Below are positions 26,682-35,900 of a DNA stretch of 64,000 bases, in pieces (the stretch's first letter is position 1; each line of letters starts with the position of its first letter). The stretch spans positions 186,001 through 250,000 of the forward strand of contig NZ_FRCA01000007.1 in the NCBI RefSeq assembly GCF_900142755.1, given 5' to 3'. The notes beneath the pieces were generated by a model. That model did no database searches and was not told the DNA's origin. It saw only the letters and a program-made list of their open reading frames with translations. The position numbers and the translations under genes were made by a program. This stretch comes from Halomonas cupida. Lineage in GTDB: Bacteria > Pseudomonadota > Gammaproteobacteria > Pseudomonadales > Halomonadaceae.

Positions 26682-27830
26682 CTAGCCGAGTAGCGTTCTC
26701 ACCAACGTGGTCCAGTACGCCACACCGAGCGGTGTCAGCTCATCGTTGAAATCGTAATGTGGGTTATGCAGAGCAGCACTGTCCTTGCCATTCCCCAGCC
26801 AGATGTAGGCGCCAGGGCACTGCTGCAGCATGAAGGCGAAGTCCTCCGATGCCATGGAAGGTGGCATATCCCGGTGCACCTGGCGGATGTCCGGCATCGC
26901 CTCCAGTACTTCAGCACAGCGATTGGCATGAGCAGGCGTATTGAAGGTGGCCGGATAACGCGACTGATAGTCGATGCTGGCCTCCAGGCCATGGAAGGTC
27001 GCCAGCGAGGCAATCGCCTGACGGAAACGTGCTTCGATATAGTGGCGCAACTCGGGGTCGAAACACCTCACAGTGCCACACAGTTCGACGGTTTCCGGCA
27101 TGACATTGTAGGCATCCCCTGCATGGAACTGCGTCACGCTCAGGACGGCGGTTTGATGCGCAGGCGTCTCACGACTGACAATGCCCTGAAGCTGGCTGAC
27201 CAACTGGCATGCTGCCAGCACCACATCCTTGCCCAGGTGAGGCATGGCGGCATGGCACCCATAGCCCGATAGCTTCACGGTAAATACGTCGAACGCTGCC
27301 ATTACCGCCGTCTCGTGCACGGCGGCCTCGCCGACGGCCAGACCCGGCCAGTTATGGACGCCATACACGGCTTCCATGGGGAAGCGCTCGAAAAGGCCCT
27401 CCTCGACCATGACCCGTCCGCCGCCCTCGTTCTCCTCCGCCGGCTGAAAGATGAAATAGACACGGCCGGCGAAGTCCGGGTTGTCGGCCAGCGCCCAGGC
27501 GGCCCCCAGTAACATGGTGGTATGCCCATCATGGCCACAGGCATGCATCTTTCCCGGTGTCCGAGAGGCATGGGCGAAGGCATTGGCTTCCGTCACGTCC
27601 AGTGCATCGATATCGGCCCGGAGCCCGATGGCACTGCCACTGCCGCGACAGCCATCGACCCAGGCCACCACGCCAGTACCACCGCCCAGCCCGGTAACCA
27701 TTTCGATACCTCGGGCATCGAGGATCTCGGCGATCCGAGCACTGGTACGCTGCTCCTCGAAGGCGGTTTCCGGATGACGGTGAAATTCATGGCGCCATTG
27801 GCGCAGAATATCCGGCGTGATAGTCGACAT
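26682..27830 (-). CDS. M20 family amidohydrolase (hippurate hydrolase-like)
   Basis: This 382-residue zinc hydrolase of the M20/M40 aminoacylase group cleaves an N-acyl amino acid or related amide. The metal ligands are in MHACGHDGHTTMLLG, EENEGGGRVMVEEG, GVHNWPGL and the late SEDFAFMLQQCPGAYIWLGNG. AGGA eight bases before the ATG at 27830 supports the start, which matches the family's usual N-terminus better than an ATG 24 bases upstream. It is sandwiched between the DUF3100 permease and the dehydrogenase gene, suggesting that the permease imports the amide or exports a product. Confidence 0.9.
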   Translation of the reverse strand: MSTITPDILRQWRHEFHRHPETAFEEQRTSARIAEILDARGIEMVTGLGGGTGVVAWVDGCRGSGSAIGLRADIDALDVTEANAFAHASRTPGKMHACGHDGHTTMLLGAAWALADNPDFAGRVYFIFQPAEENEGGGRVMVEEGLFERFPMEAVYGVHNWPGLAVGEAAVHETAVMAAFDVFTVKLSGYGCHAAMPHLGKDVVLAACQLVSQLQGIVSRETPAHQTAVLSVTQFHAGDAYNVMPETVELCGTVRCFDPELRHYIEARFRQAIASLATFHGLEASIDYQSRYPATFNTPAHANRCAEVLEAMPDIRQVHRDMPPSMASEDFAFMLQQCPGAYIWLGNGKDSAALHNPHYDFNDELTPLGVAYWTTLVRTLLG

Positions 27831-27857
27831 AGCATTTTTCCTGTTGGGAATCACATT

Positions 27858-27925
27858 GGTTACACAAGCGCCGGGGTTACAGAAATGTCTGGGCTACAGA
27901 AGTGCCTGGGTTACAGAAGCGCCTG
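27858..27925. repeat. Four 17-bp tandem repeats overlapping the DUF3100 gene stop
   Basis: Units at 27858, 27875, 27892 and 27909 read GGTTACACAAGCGCCGG, GGTTACAGAAATGTCTG, GGCTACAGAAGTGCCTG and GGTTACAGAAGCGCCTG. The last unit contains the final codons (QALL) and TAA of the minus-strand gene, so the array is a serial copy of the gene's 3' end. Confidence 0.88.
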
Positions 27926-29209
27926 AGCAACCACAGCCGAGCCGATGAAGGTGCCGGTGAACACGAGCAGCGACACGATGACCAGCTTCCAACCGGCCTG
28001 TCGGAACATGGTGAACTCCCGCGGTGACAGTGCCAGCCCGGCATAGGCCAGAACCGGAGTGACAATGGCGAGGAAGCTTACCGACTGTAATTGCTCGACG
28101 ACCCAGGCATTACCCGGGAACCACGGCAGGGTCACGACAATACTGACCAGTGAGACCCAGGCGACGCCCGGCAGGTAGAAGGGAGCAACGCGGGTGATGA
28201 CCAGCCCCAGCATGGTCATGGCATAAAGGATCACCATTCCCGGTAGAGCCATCATCAGGGAGCCACCATTGATGGTGTTGCTGACCCAGCCAACCACGCA
28301 GACTACCGCCATGACGATTGCCGTCTGACCGAGATGACGTTCGGGACGTTCCTCGTCACTCACCGTGGTGGCAAAATCCGGTTGTTCCGTAGCCCTGGCG
28401 CCCACAGAACGCGCTTCCCGACGCCCTGAACACCACTTGAAAATACGCTCGGCCATCGGCAAGGCGATGAACAACGAGATGTACAGGCCGGTCGCATAGG
28501 TCAGCAGATTGCTTGCGCCAGCGAACGCCAACAGCTCATCACGCATCTCCGGCAAGGCACCCGCAATGGCTCCAGAACAGGCCGCCACCATGCTGCCACT
28601 GCCCACCCCGCAGGCCATCGCCAGGGCGCGCGGATCAAAGATATCCAGTGTGGCCAGATAGCCTGCCATCAGCGCAAACCAGAGTGTGCCGAACATGGTG
28701 CCCACAACATAGACGCCCATGACACCGATACCTTCCGGCCCCTTGAGACCATACCTGTCGGAAATGATCGCAATATTGGGCTCACGGGCGATGGAATAGG
28801 TGGCGCCGATGGCCTCCCGCCCCATCTTCAGCACCAGCACTGCGAATGGCATGGCCACCAGCATCGTGCCCAGATTGCCCAGTTCCTGCAGGATCAGCGC
28901 CGGACCGGCACTGAGAATCTGCTCGATGGCGGGTCCGATCGTGGAGCCGAAACGAGCGATGAATGGCATGATCGATAGCAGAATGACCGGGGCTGCGGCG
29001 GTACTCAGCTTCACCGGCACCAGACGTGACGTAGCCGAGAATAGGTGCGGATTGAGCAGAAGCCCGATGATGAAGGCATAGAACAGTGGCAAAAGCAGTA
29101 GCGTACCGGGCCCGAGAGGAATCTTGATGATGCCGACGGCTTCTGAGATCAGGGCTGCAACAGCCACGATGCTGTGCAGACGCCAGTCGAGGAGCATTGA
29201 GAGTTTCAT
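27911..29209 (-). CDS. DUF3100 family integral membrane protein
   Basis: This 432-residue inner-membrane protein has about eleven hydrophobic segments. It shows the DUF3100 pattern: an N-terminal region with GIIKIPLGPGTLLLLPLFYAFIIGLLL, a glycine-rich centre MACGVGSGSMVAACSGA, and a polar linker near residues 265-300. The family has no established substrate, but it often sits beside M20 amidohydrolases, as here, which suggests transport of an acyl-amino-acid-like compound. The ATG at 29209 precedes the first helix and has AGGG upstream. It heads the four-gene minus-strand operon. Confidence 0.82.
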   Translation of the reverse strand: MKLSMLLDWRLHSIVAVAALISEAVGIIKIPLGPGTLLLLPLFYAFIIGLLLNPHLFSATSRLVPVKLSTAAAPVILLSIMPFIARFGSTIGPAIEQILSAGPALILQELGNLGTMLVAMPFAVLVLKMGREAIGATYSIAREPNIAIISDRYGLKGPEGIGVMGVYVVGTMFGTLWFALMAGYLATLDIFDPRALAMACGVGSGSMVAACSGAIAGALPEMRDELLAFAGASNLLTYATGLYISLFIALPMAERIFKWCSGRREARSVGARATEQPDFATTVSDEERPERHLGQTAIVMAVVCVVGWVSNTINGGSLMMALPGMVILYAMTMLGLVITRVAPFYLPGVAWVSLVSIVVTLPWFPGNAWVVEQLQSVSFLAIVTPVLAYAGLALSPREFTMFRQAGWKLVIVSLLVFTGTFIGSAVVAQALL

Positions 29210-29413
29210 GTGAGCGCCCTGTTGTTGTAATTGCGGCAACGACAGCTCGACCACCGGCAGGAGATGGAACCATCGTCATCTCCTCGAGTATCGAAGGACC
29301 TCACGCTCTAATAAAAGGTCAACAGTGTTCTGTTTTATCGACCTCCATCTTCAGGCGAGCCGAGCACCTCGCTGATCCGACGAGATATTACCGCCCCGCT
29401 ACTACCGAGCTTT

Positions 29414-29449
29414 CATCTCTCAAACAACCGGCCACGATCACCGTGGCCG
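29414..29449 (-). terminator. Intrinsic terminator at the rpmJ2 stop
   Basis: CGGCCACG (29429-29436) and CGTGGCCG (29442-29449) form an 8-bp stem overlapping the rpmJ2 stop. On the minus strand it is followed by GTTGTTTG. Confidence 0.6.
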
Positions 29450-29581
29450 ACGTCTTCCTCCCTGGCGCGCCTTGAAGCGCGGGTTGGTCTTGCAGATGAC
29501 ATAGAGCCGCCCTCGCCGCTTCACCACCTGGCAATCGGGGTGGCGGTTCTTGGCCGATTTGAGTGAACTCAGTACCTGCAT
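29438..29581 (-). CDS. rpmJ2: Ribosomal protein L36, zinc-independent type (YkgO-like)
   Basis: This 47-residue protein ([20 protein letters not shown]..., containing [20 protein letters not shown]) is very close to E. coli YkgO. It has only two cysteines, so it lacks the full zinc ribbon of the housekeeping L36 and can replace it on ribosomes when zinc is scarce. It begins five bases after the rpmE2 stop and is presumably translated from the same transcript under the Zur-like box. It is preceded by no strong ribosome-binding site, consistent with coupling to rpmE2. Confidence 0.93.
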   Translation of the reverse strand: MQVLSSLKSAKNRHPDCQVVKRRGRLYVICKTNPRFKARQGGRRRPR

Positions 29582-29586
29582 GACAC

Positions 29587-29862
29587 CTACCCCTGACCGG
29601 AATCACTGGGCTGACGGGAAAACTGACCAAAACGCTGCTGGAAGCGTGCCACACGGCCCTCAGCGGAGACCCGGCGCTGCTCACCGGTATAGAAAGGATG
29701 AGACGCACTGGACACATCCAGTTCGACCAGCGGATAGGTCTTGCCGTCCTCCCAGACGATGGTCCTGTCGGAGGTACAGGTGGAGCGGATACGGAAGCTC
29801 GTATCGCTGCTGGTATCGCGGAAAACCACATAGTCGTAGGCGGGGTGAATGCCCTTCTTCAT
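29587..29862 (-). CDS. rpmE2: Ribosomal protein L31 type B (YkgM-like)
   Basis: This 91-residue protein starts [19 protein letters not shown] and has [38 protein letters not shown], the signature of type B L31. It lacks the CxxC zinc motif of type A. Under zinc starvation it displaces the zinc-containing L31 and frees the metal. The ATG at 29862 is the family start; an in-frame extension upstream would run into the Zur-like box. It forms a two-gene unit with rpmJ2. Confidence 0.94.
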   Translation of the reverse strand: MKKGIHPAYDYVVFRDTSSDTSFRIRSTCTSDRTIVWEDGKTYPLVELDVSSASHPFYTGEQRRVSAEGRVARFQQRFGQFSRQPSDSGQG

Positions 29863-29872
29863 GTCTTGCTCC

Positions 29873-29895
29873 GAATAATTATGATATAACATAAC
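29873..29895 (-). promoter_or_regulatory. Zur-like operator upstream of rpmE2-rpmJ2
   Basis: Aligned without gaps to the E. coli 23-base Zur consensus (core GTTATANTATAAC), this site matches about 16 of 22 defined positions, including ATATAACAT in one half and TTAT in the other. It ends ten bases upstream of the rpmE2 ATG, where bound Zur would block transcription in zinc-replete cells. Confidence 0.75.
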
Positions 29896-30128
29896 AATTA
29901 AACATGATTCTCATTACTTCGTAAAGCCCTTCATGAAAGTCACTTCATGGCCAGACGTCGATAAACAGTACCCCACCATGCAGCCTCCCTCCTTGCGCTT
30001 GACCTGTGGGTAGCACCTGGGTCCAGACTCAGGGTGATGACTTCGGTCCATTGTCAAACCGCCACCGGACATGAAACCTGGTGGTCATGGTCAACACTGT
30101 TGGACAGATCGATACGAGGGATAGGCAC

Positions 30129-30416
30129 ATGAATAGAAACCAAAGCCTGGTCGTCGCCGCCACCATTGCCTTCGGTATGTTGAGCGCAGGATCACTACTC
30201 GCCCATGATGGAGATGAAGGCGCCACTCAGGGAGGCGGCACCCACATGCTGGGGGATGGCAACATGATGAACGGTGCCGGTCAGGACATGATGAGCGGTG
30301 AGGAGATGCACGGCCAGATGATGGGCATGATGGGAGACATGGAGGAAATGCAGAAGAACTGCAACGCGATGATGTCCCGGACGCAACAGCCCGCTCAAGA
30401 CAACACAGAAAGCTGA
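30129..30416 (+). CDS. Small secreted methionine-rich protein
   Basis: This 95-residue protein has a signal peptide (SLVVAATIAFGMLSAGSLLA, cleaved before HDGDE). The mature chain is rich in Met, His and acidic residues, e.g. HMLGDGNMMNGAGQDMMSGEEMHGQMMGMMGDMEEM, with one Cys near the end. Such composition is known from periplasmic copper- or silver-binding proteins, so a Cu(I)/Ag(I) chelating role is inferred, but I cannot name a family. The ATG at 30129 is chosen because it directly precedes the signal peptide. It stands alone, next to metal-related genes (Zur-regulated ribosomal proteins and TerC). Confidence 0.7.
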   Translation: MNRNQSLVVAATIAFGMLSAGSLLAHDGDEGATQGGGTHMLGDGNMMNGAGQDMMSGEEMHGQMMGMMGDMEEMQKNCNAMMSRTQQPAQDNTES

Positions 30417-30569
30417 TGCTCGGTGGCGATTCCCGGCTGGGAGTCGCCACGCCCAGGCTCCCTCCCTCGCCCCCTTTCCAGTTCCCTTTAATGAACCACT
30501 CCATCTACCCATTTCCGGTCCATGGGCGTATATTCGGTCGGCATCTCGATTCCTCCGGAACTCCCCGAC

Positions 30570-30767
30570 ATGATCAAGGCTCTCTCCATCTGTTTCACGG
30601 TCCTGCTGGTTCAGCTCGCGGCACTGCATTGGGTCGACAAGCGCACCAACAACACTTCTCCCAGCGAAGCCAGAAATGTTGCCACCGTCGTTACCCAGAC
30701 GTCTCGGGAAGATGACGATTCGAGCCAGCCGTTGACGTCGGGGCAGGACACCTCGGGCAGCGCCTGA
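30570..30767 (+). CDS. Possible small single-pass membrane protein
   Basis: A 65-residue frame starts MIKALSICFTVLLVQLAALHW, which could be a signal anchor, followed by a polar Ser/Thr/Asp-rich tail ending SGQDTSGSA. No clear ribosome-binding site is visible and I recognise no family. An in-frame alternative start is at 30522. It may be a real small inner-membrane protein or chance. Confidence 0.3.
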   Translation: MIKALSICFTVLLVQLAALHWVDKRTNNTSPSEARNVATVVTQTSREDDDSSQPLTSGQDTSGSA

Positions 30768-31097
30768 ACGGTTCGTCCGATCTATACACAGGCCTGGGTC
30801 GCCACGCACAGGCCTGGGGCATCGGGCACCGCCAGCTTCCTGCTGATGAACCATCATGGTCCGCCTGAACCCAGGCACAGGTCTCGGCTACCCCATTCCG
30901 CGCGGCCGTATACATCCCTGTTGCCAGCTGTGCAGCAAACCGTCAGAATCCCTAGCTGAAAGGGAGTATTCCCCGGGAGACCTCTCCCGGCACTGTCCTC
31001 GTCAACACGGACCCAATGGTCCCGGTGGCAGCAGCGTCGTTCATAGCGTCGCGGAAGAGACTTTCGGAAACGACACCGTTTACCCGGAGGACTCTTC
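30768..31097. other. Leader region of the terC gene
   Basis: This 330-base stretch contains a direct repeat of CACAGGCCTGGG (30787-30798 and 30807-30818) and, in its second half, the probable manganese riboswitch. No coding gene is supported. Confidence 0.6.
30953..31070 (+). ncRNA. yybP-ykoY (Mn2+) riboswitch
   Basis: The conserved core elements of this riboswitch class are present in order. The first is GGGAGTA (30962-30968). Next comes a GC hairpin (CCGGGAG/CTCCCGG), then CGTCAACACGG (31000-31010) and the C-rich/GGTCCCGGTGGC arm (31018-31029). A closing P1 helix can form between CTGAAAG (30956-30962) and CTTTCGG (31061-31067). The aptamer ends about 30 bases before terC, the same arrangement as E. 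coli alx. It should raise expression of the exporter when Mn2+ is abundant. A covariance-model search would settle it. Confidence 0.75.
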
Positions 31098-32096
31098 ATG
31101 GATATCCCTATCTGGCTGTGGCTGGCCACAGCGGGCGGCATCATTGCCCTGTTTCTGTTCGACTTCGTATTTCACGCGCGAAAACCCCACGAACCCAGCT
31201 TCAAGGAAGCCGCCGCCTGGTCGACTTTCTTCATCGCCGTGGCCATGCTCTTCGGTGCAGGTGTATGGGCCGTTTGGGGCCCTCGGTATGGCTCCGAGTA
31301 TTTTGCCGGCTTCATCACCGAGAAAAGTCTGTCGGTGGATAACCTCTTTGTCTTCGTGATCATCATGGCCCGTTTTGCGGTGCCACGGATTTACCAGCAG
31401 AAGGTCCTGTTGCTGGGCATCGCCATCGCACTGGTCATGCGAGCCTTGTTCATTGCACTGGGCGCTGCCGCCATCAGCCAGTTCAGTTGGGTCTTCTACC
31501 TGTTCGGTGCCTTCCTCATCTACACCGCCGTCCACCTGGCGCAGACTCAGCTCAGCGACAGCGATCACAGCGATGAAGGCCAGCCAAGCTGGGTTGAACG
31601 CCAGGCCCGCCGCGTTTTTCCCTCCACCAGCGAGTACCATGGAAACCAACTGCTGGTCCGCGATGCCGGCAAATGGCTGGTCACCCCCCTGTTCTTCGTC
31701 GTTGTCGCCCTGGGCTTCACCGACCTGTTGTTTGCGCTGGACTCCATTCCAGCGATCTTCGGGTTGACCAAGGAGCCCTATATCGTCTTCACAACAAACG
31801 CCTTTGCCCTGTTGGGGTTACTGCAACTGTACTTCCTGCTCGGAGGTCTGCTGGATCGCCTCGTCTACCTGGGCTTCGGCCTGTCAGCCATCCTCGGCTT
31901 CATCGGGATCAAGCTGATACTGGAGGCCCTGCACACCAACAACCTGCCGTTCATCAATGATGGCCAGTCCATTCACTGGGCTCCCGAGATCCCCATCTGG
32001 CTCTCGCTGACCATCATTATCGGAACCCTGGTCATCACTACTGTTGCCAGTCTGCTCAAGACGCGCGGCATCAACCGCAAGGACACCCAGTCCTGA
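31098..32096 (+). CDS. TerC/Alx family membrane protein, probable Mn2+ exporter
   Basis: This 332-residue inner-membrane protein has about nine hydrophobic helices and the TerC signatures: SLSVDNLFVFVIIMARFAVP, with the conserved acidic residue after the second helix, and GFTDLLFALDSIPAIFGLTKEPYIVFTTNAFALLGLLQLYFLL. Alx-type TerC proteins are linked to manganese export and alkaline or tellurite stress. The probable yybP-ykoY riboswitch directly upstream supports manganese. CCCGGAGG precedes the ATG. It is monocistronic and convergent with the small periplasmic gene downstream. Confidence 0.93.
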   Translation: MDIPIWLWLATAGGIIALFLFDFVFHARKPHEPSFKEAAAWSTFFIAVAMLFGAGVWAVWGPRYGSEYFAGFITEKSLSVDNLFVFVIIMARFAVPRIYQQKVLLLGIAIALVMRALFIALGAAAISQFSWVFYLFGAFLIYTAVHLAQTQLSDSDHSDEGQPSWVERQARRVFPSTSEYHGNQLLVRDAGKWLVTPLFFVVVALGFTDLLFALDSIPAIFGLTKEPYIVFTTNAFALLGLLQLYFLLGGLLDRLVYLGFGLSAILGFIGIKLILEALHTNNLPFINDGQSIHWAPEIPIWLSLTIIIGTLVITTVASLLKTRGINRKDTQS

Positions 32097-32149
32097 TATC
32101 CCGCTCATGGCAGCTAATTTCTGACACTGGTTTCCAGATACCTCATCTA

Positions 32150-32176
32150 CCTCGCCGGGCATCAGGTCCGGCGAGG
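32150..32176. terminator. Hairpin between convergent terC and periplasmic protein genes
   Basis: CCTCGCCGG (32150-32158) and CCGGCGAGG (32168-32176) form a perfect 9-bp stem with a nine-base loop between two convergent stops. Confidence 0.65.
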
Positions 32177-32189
32177 CCCGACATTTCCA

Positions 32190-32555
32190 TCAGGACTGCT
32201 GCGGCTCCCTTTCATAGACCATGCTGCAGGCCTCAGCACTGAGTTCCTGGTTGTCCTCGGTCGAGAAGCTCTCGACCAGGCGGACAAGCTGCTCGACTGA
32301 AGGCTCGCTGAGTCCCTCTTCTTCGAGATCCACACGCGCGGCTTCCTGCGCCTGCTCGAAGATCGCGGGATCATCCAGCAACGGAGCACAGGCATGAGCC
32401 ATCATCATGTCGCCCACCACTCCCTGTACCAGGATGTTCTGCTCCTCCGTCAGCTGTGACGCCACGGCTTCCATCTCCTGAATGATGTCCTGATCGGCCA
32501 CTGCGCTGGCAGGTGCAGCCAACATCAAGGCCACCAGGGGGATAAATCTGTTCAT
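32190..32555 (-). CDS. Small periplasmic protein of unknown function
   Basis: This 121-residue protein has a signal peptide (MNRFIPLVALMLAAPASAVA) and a mature part of about 100 residues that is acidic and helical, with two cysteines (HACAPLL and AEACSMVY) that could form a disulphide. AAGGAGAGCGG before the ATG at 32555 is a good ribosome-binding site. I recognise no family. It lies alone between terC and the large repeat protein. Confidence 0.75.
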   Translation of the reverse strand: MNRFIPLVALMLAAPASAVADQDIIQEMEAVASQLTEEQNILVQGVVGDMMMAHACAPLLDDPAIFEQAQEAARVDLEEEGLSEPSVEQLVRLVESFSTEDNQELSAEACSMVYEREPQQS

Positions 32556-32953
32556 TCCGCTCTCCTTGTGGATGTCAGACCCCGAACTGGCAATACCCAC
32601 CGCTGGATCGACAGCAGGCTCCATATCCCGGACGGGTAGAACTTTTCAGCCTAAAGCGGTGCAGAGAAGGCATCAACAGGAATCACTCTGGGCCACTATC
32701 GAGTTCCATTGATCGAGTTCCATTGATCGAGTTCCACTGATCTCAGCCTGGACGCGTCAGCGACTCATGGCTGAAGTCGGTCTCCGCCTCTCATGGCATC
32801 GGAGTGTTCAACGCTACGCTCTTTTGCCCACTCGCTGTTGCCAAACTGTCATTCAGACGTCACGCCGCTTGCTCAAACTACCTCTCGCGGCGGTTGAATC
32901 GGACTTCTCGTCGCTCGCCCCATCAGCCAGCGCCAACTCAGGAGGAGTGCCAG
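32556..32953. other. Intergenic region upstream of the large repeat protein
   Basis: These 398 bases hold a 14-bp tandem repeat (32698-32739) and then a stretch open in the frame of the downstream gene. That frame has no family-like sequence before the AGGAGGAG site at 32940-32947, so I treat it as leader. No other gene is seen. Confidence 0.55.
32698..32739. repeat. Three 14-bp tandem repeats
   Basis: ATCGAGTTCCATTG occurs at 32698-32711 and 32712-32725, with a one-base variant (ATCGAGTTCCACTG) at 32726-32739. Confidence 0.9.
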
Positions 32954-35900
32954 ATGCGTGTCGACCCCCAGGCCAACCCGACCGAGCTATCTCTCACACG
33001 TAACAACGCAGCCTTCACTACGGCTCTCGGCCTGGCCAAACAGGTGGCAGACAACGACACTTCCACAACGTCACTGATCCTGGGCAACGACAACTACGAG
33101 AACCTGCTCAACTCGCTGGCCTCCCATCTGGCCGATGGAATCAACACCGACAAGCGCACCGTGGCGCCCCTGACAGGTGATGCCGCGACACAGTTTCAAC
33201 AATTGGTCACTGCCGAACTCGACGCACAACGAGCTCGCGGGGAGACACCCAATCTTGAGTCCGCCATCGACAACGCAAAAACGGCTCTCTTCGATCGCAT
33301 CGGCCATGCCCTGAGCAATAGCGGGCGCGATACCGAGGCTGGACTTGATGTGTTCGAAGGTTACTGGAACCGACACGGCGGCAGCGACGCAGCAGTGGAT
33401 GCCGGTTACGATGCCTACGATGATTTCCTCGCGGATACCACTCTGATCGACAACCCGAGCTACGAGGACAACCTCAATGCCCTGGCGTCGGCTCTGGCTG
33501 GCGGCACGCTGACCGGCACACGCAACATCCTGCATCTGGATTCCTCCGACACCCTGTCTCAGCTCTACCGGAACCTGATCAAGGACAAACTCGATCAGGG
33601 CGCCGATACAGAGGAGGCACGGAATCAGGTCAATGAGGATCTACGCAACCGTCTTGACGGCGCTGGTGGTGATGACGTCGTCGATATCTTCGATGGTTAC
33701 TGGAGCCGGCACGGTGGAGAGGAAGATGCCGAGGAACTGGCTGAAGAAACCTGGCTGGCCAATCGTGACGATGCTGACATTGCCTACGACAACACGTTGA
33801 ATTCACTGGTCGACGACATGGCCGACGGCATCAATATCGACGACAGAACCGTGGCTCCGCTAACGGGTGATGCCGGTGACAAGTTCAGCCAACTGGTCGA
33901 GTATGAACTCAACCAGCAGCGCGAACGCGGTGAAACACCGGATCTCCAGACGGCCATCGATGACGCGAAAGACGCCCTGTTCGGCCGGCTCGGCAACGGG
34001 CTGACCAATGTCGGCAAGGACAGCGAGGCCGGGCTCGATGTGTTCGAGGGTTACTGGAATCGTCATGGCGGCAACGACGCGGCAGTGAGTGCCGGCTACA
34101 GCGCCTACGATGACTTCCTCTCCTATACCACGCAGTTGGACAACCCGAGCTACGAAGACAATCTCAATGCCTTGGCATCCGCAATGGCCGGAGGCACCTT
34201 GACCGGCACACGCAATATCCTTCACCTGGACTCGTCCGATACTCTTTCCCAGCTCTACCAGAACCTGATCAACATCAAGAAGAGCGAAGGCGTCGACCCG
34301 AGCGAGGCAGTCACTCAGGTCAATGACGATCTGCGCTCGCGCATCGGCAATGCCGCCGGCGAAGATGGCGATGCGGTGGTTGATGTGTTCGATGGTTACT
34401 GGAAGCGTCACGGTGGTGCGGACGACGCACAGCGTCTTACCGACCACTCCGAACTGGACACCCTGCGCCGCGATCACGATCTGCCGCCGATCAGTGAGTT
34501 GGATATTCAGTCCATGGAAACGTCGGAGGCCGATCCCGACGATAGCTCGCGCAATCTCACCGTGAGCGAGTTGACCTGGCAGAACCTGATCAATGACTGG
34601 AAGCAGGGTATCGAGGACGGCAGCATCGCCAAGGATGACGAACGAGCCCAGTTCTACCGTGCACTGCGTGCTCAGGGCGCTCTGGATAACGGCCTCGATA
34701 TGACCGTGCTGGATATCTCATCGGGCCAGAATCTCGCCAATGCCACCGGTGACGACCTTTCTGCCATCATCGATGGAGGCAAGTTGGACGAGCGTCTGGG
34801 CGAGTTGTTTGTCTCCGATGCCGTACAGAAGGATTACCAGTCGGCTCAGACCGACGCCATCGACAAGGTGGCGAACAAGGACGAGATTGCCGACAGCCTC
34901 GAGGAAATGGCGTTCAGCGAAGAGTACGTCAAGTATATCGGTGATCTGCGCGAAAGCGGCCAGGGTGAACTGGCCGAGGCAGACATCTCGCGGACCTACA
35001 GCGCACTGGCAGCGCTGTTCCCGGCGACGGAGGATTCCGACAAGGCCGCCGAATTCGCTCAAGGCCTGCAGCTCGATGCTTCGATCATCGACCTGGACCA
35101 CCTGATCGAGAATCCCGACCAGATCAACGACGCCAATACCGCCACTGCGACTCAGGATGTGGTCAAGATGGTGCTGACAGCGCTCAAGCGCGCCGGCGTC
35201 GATATCCCGAGACGCACCGTCGAGAGCATCGACAAGTTCGTCAATGAATATCTCAATGACCAGCAAACGGCGAAGAACTTCGGCAAGGCACTGCAACAGC
35301 TGGGCGATATCTTCCAGAAGAATGGTGAAATCACCCGCAACGATATCGACAACCTGCTGAAGAAGGACGTCTACAAGGCTCTCAATGAGAAGACCAACGG
35401 CGGCATGCTGTCAGTAATCAGTACGCTCAACAGCAATGGCGCACTGGGCTCGACCGGTGGCTTGATCTCGCTGGCATCAGGTATCTATCAATTGGCCGGC
35501 AAGGGCGGCACCCTCGCCGATACACCTGAAGAGCGCGTCGCCATTGCCAAGGAAATGATCGCCTTCTTCGGTGCCAGCCAGCATTTCGTCACGCTGGGCA
35601 GCAATATCTACGACAAGGCCAGGGGAACCAACGTCAATGCGATGCTGGGACTGGACAAGACGTTGCCCGAAATCTGGGGCAACGACAAGGCCTCCGGCTC
35701 CCCCTTCACCGATGAGAAAGGACTTCAGTTCGTCAAGAACATGGAGAAGATCATTGATGAAGCGCCCATTGCTGATCGTGAAAAACTGAGCCAGAAACTG
35801 GACCTCAGCGAGGAAGAGACCCGCAAGATCGTTGATGGCATGAAAGATGGCTATGCCTCCCGCCCCGGCCTCCCCGACGCGACCACAACAACCCGAACCA

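Noticed and set aside
32804..32953. 50-codon N-terminal extension of the large repeat protein
   Set aside because: The AGGAGGAG site before the ATG at 32954 is far stronger and the extension is Arg/Cys-rich, unlike the acidic protein.
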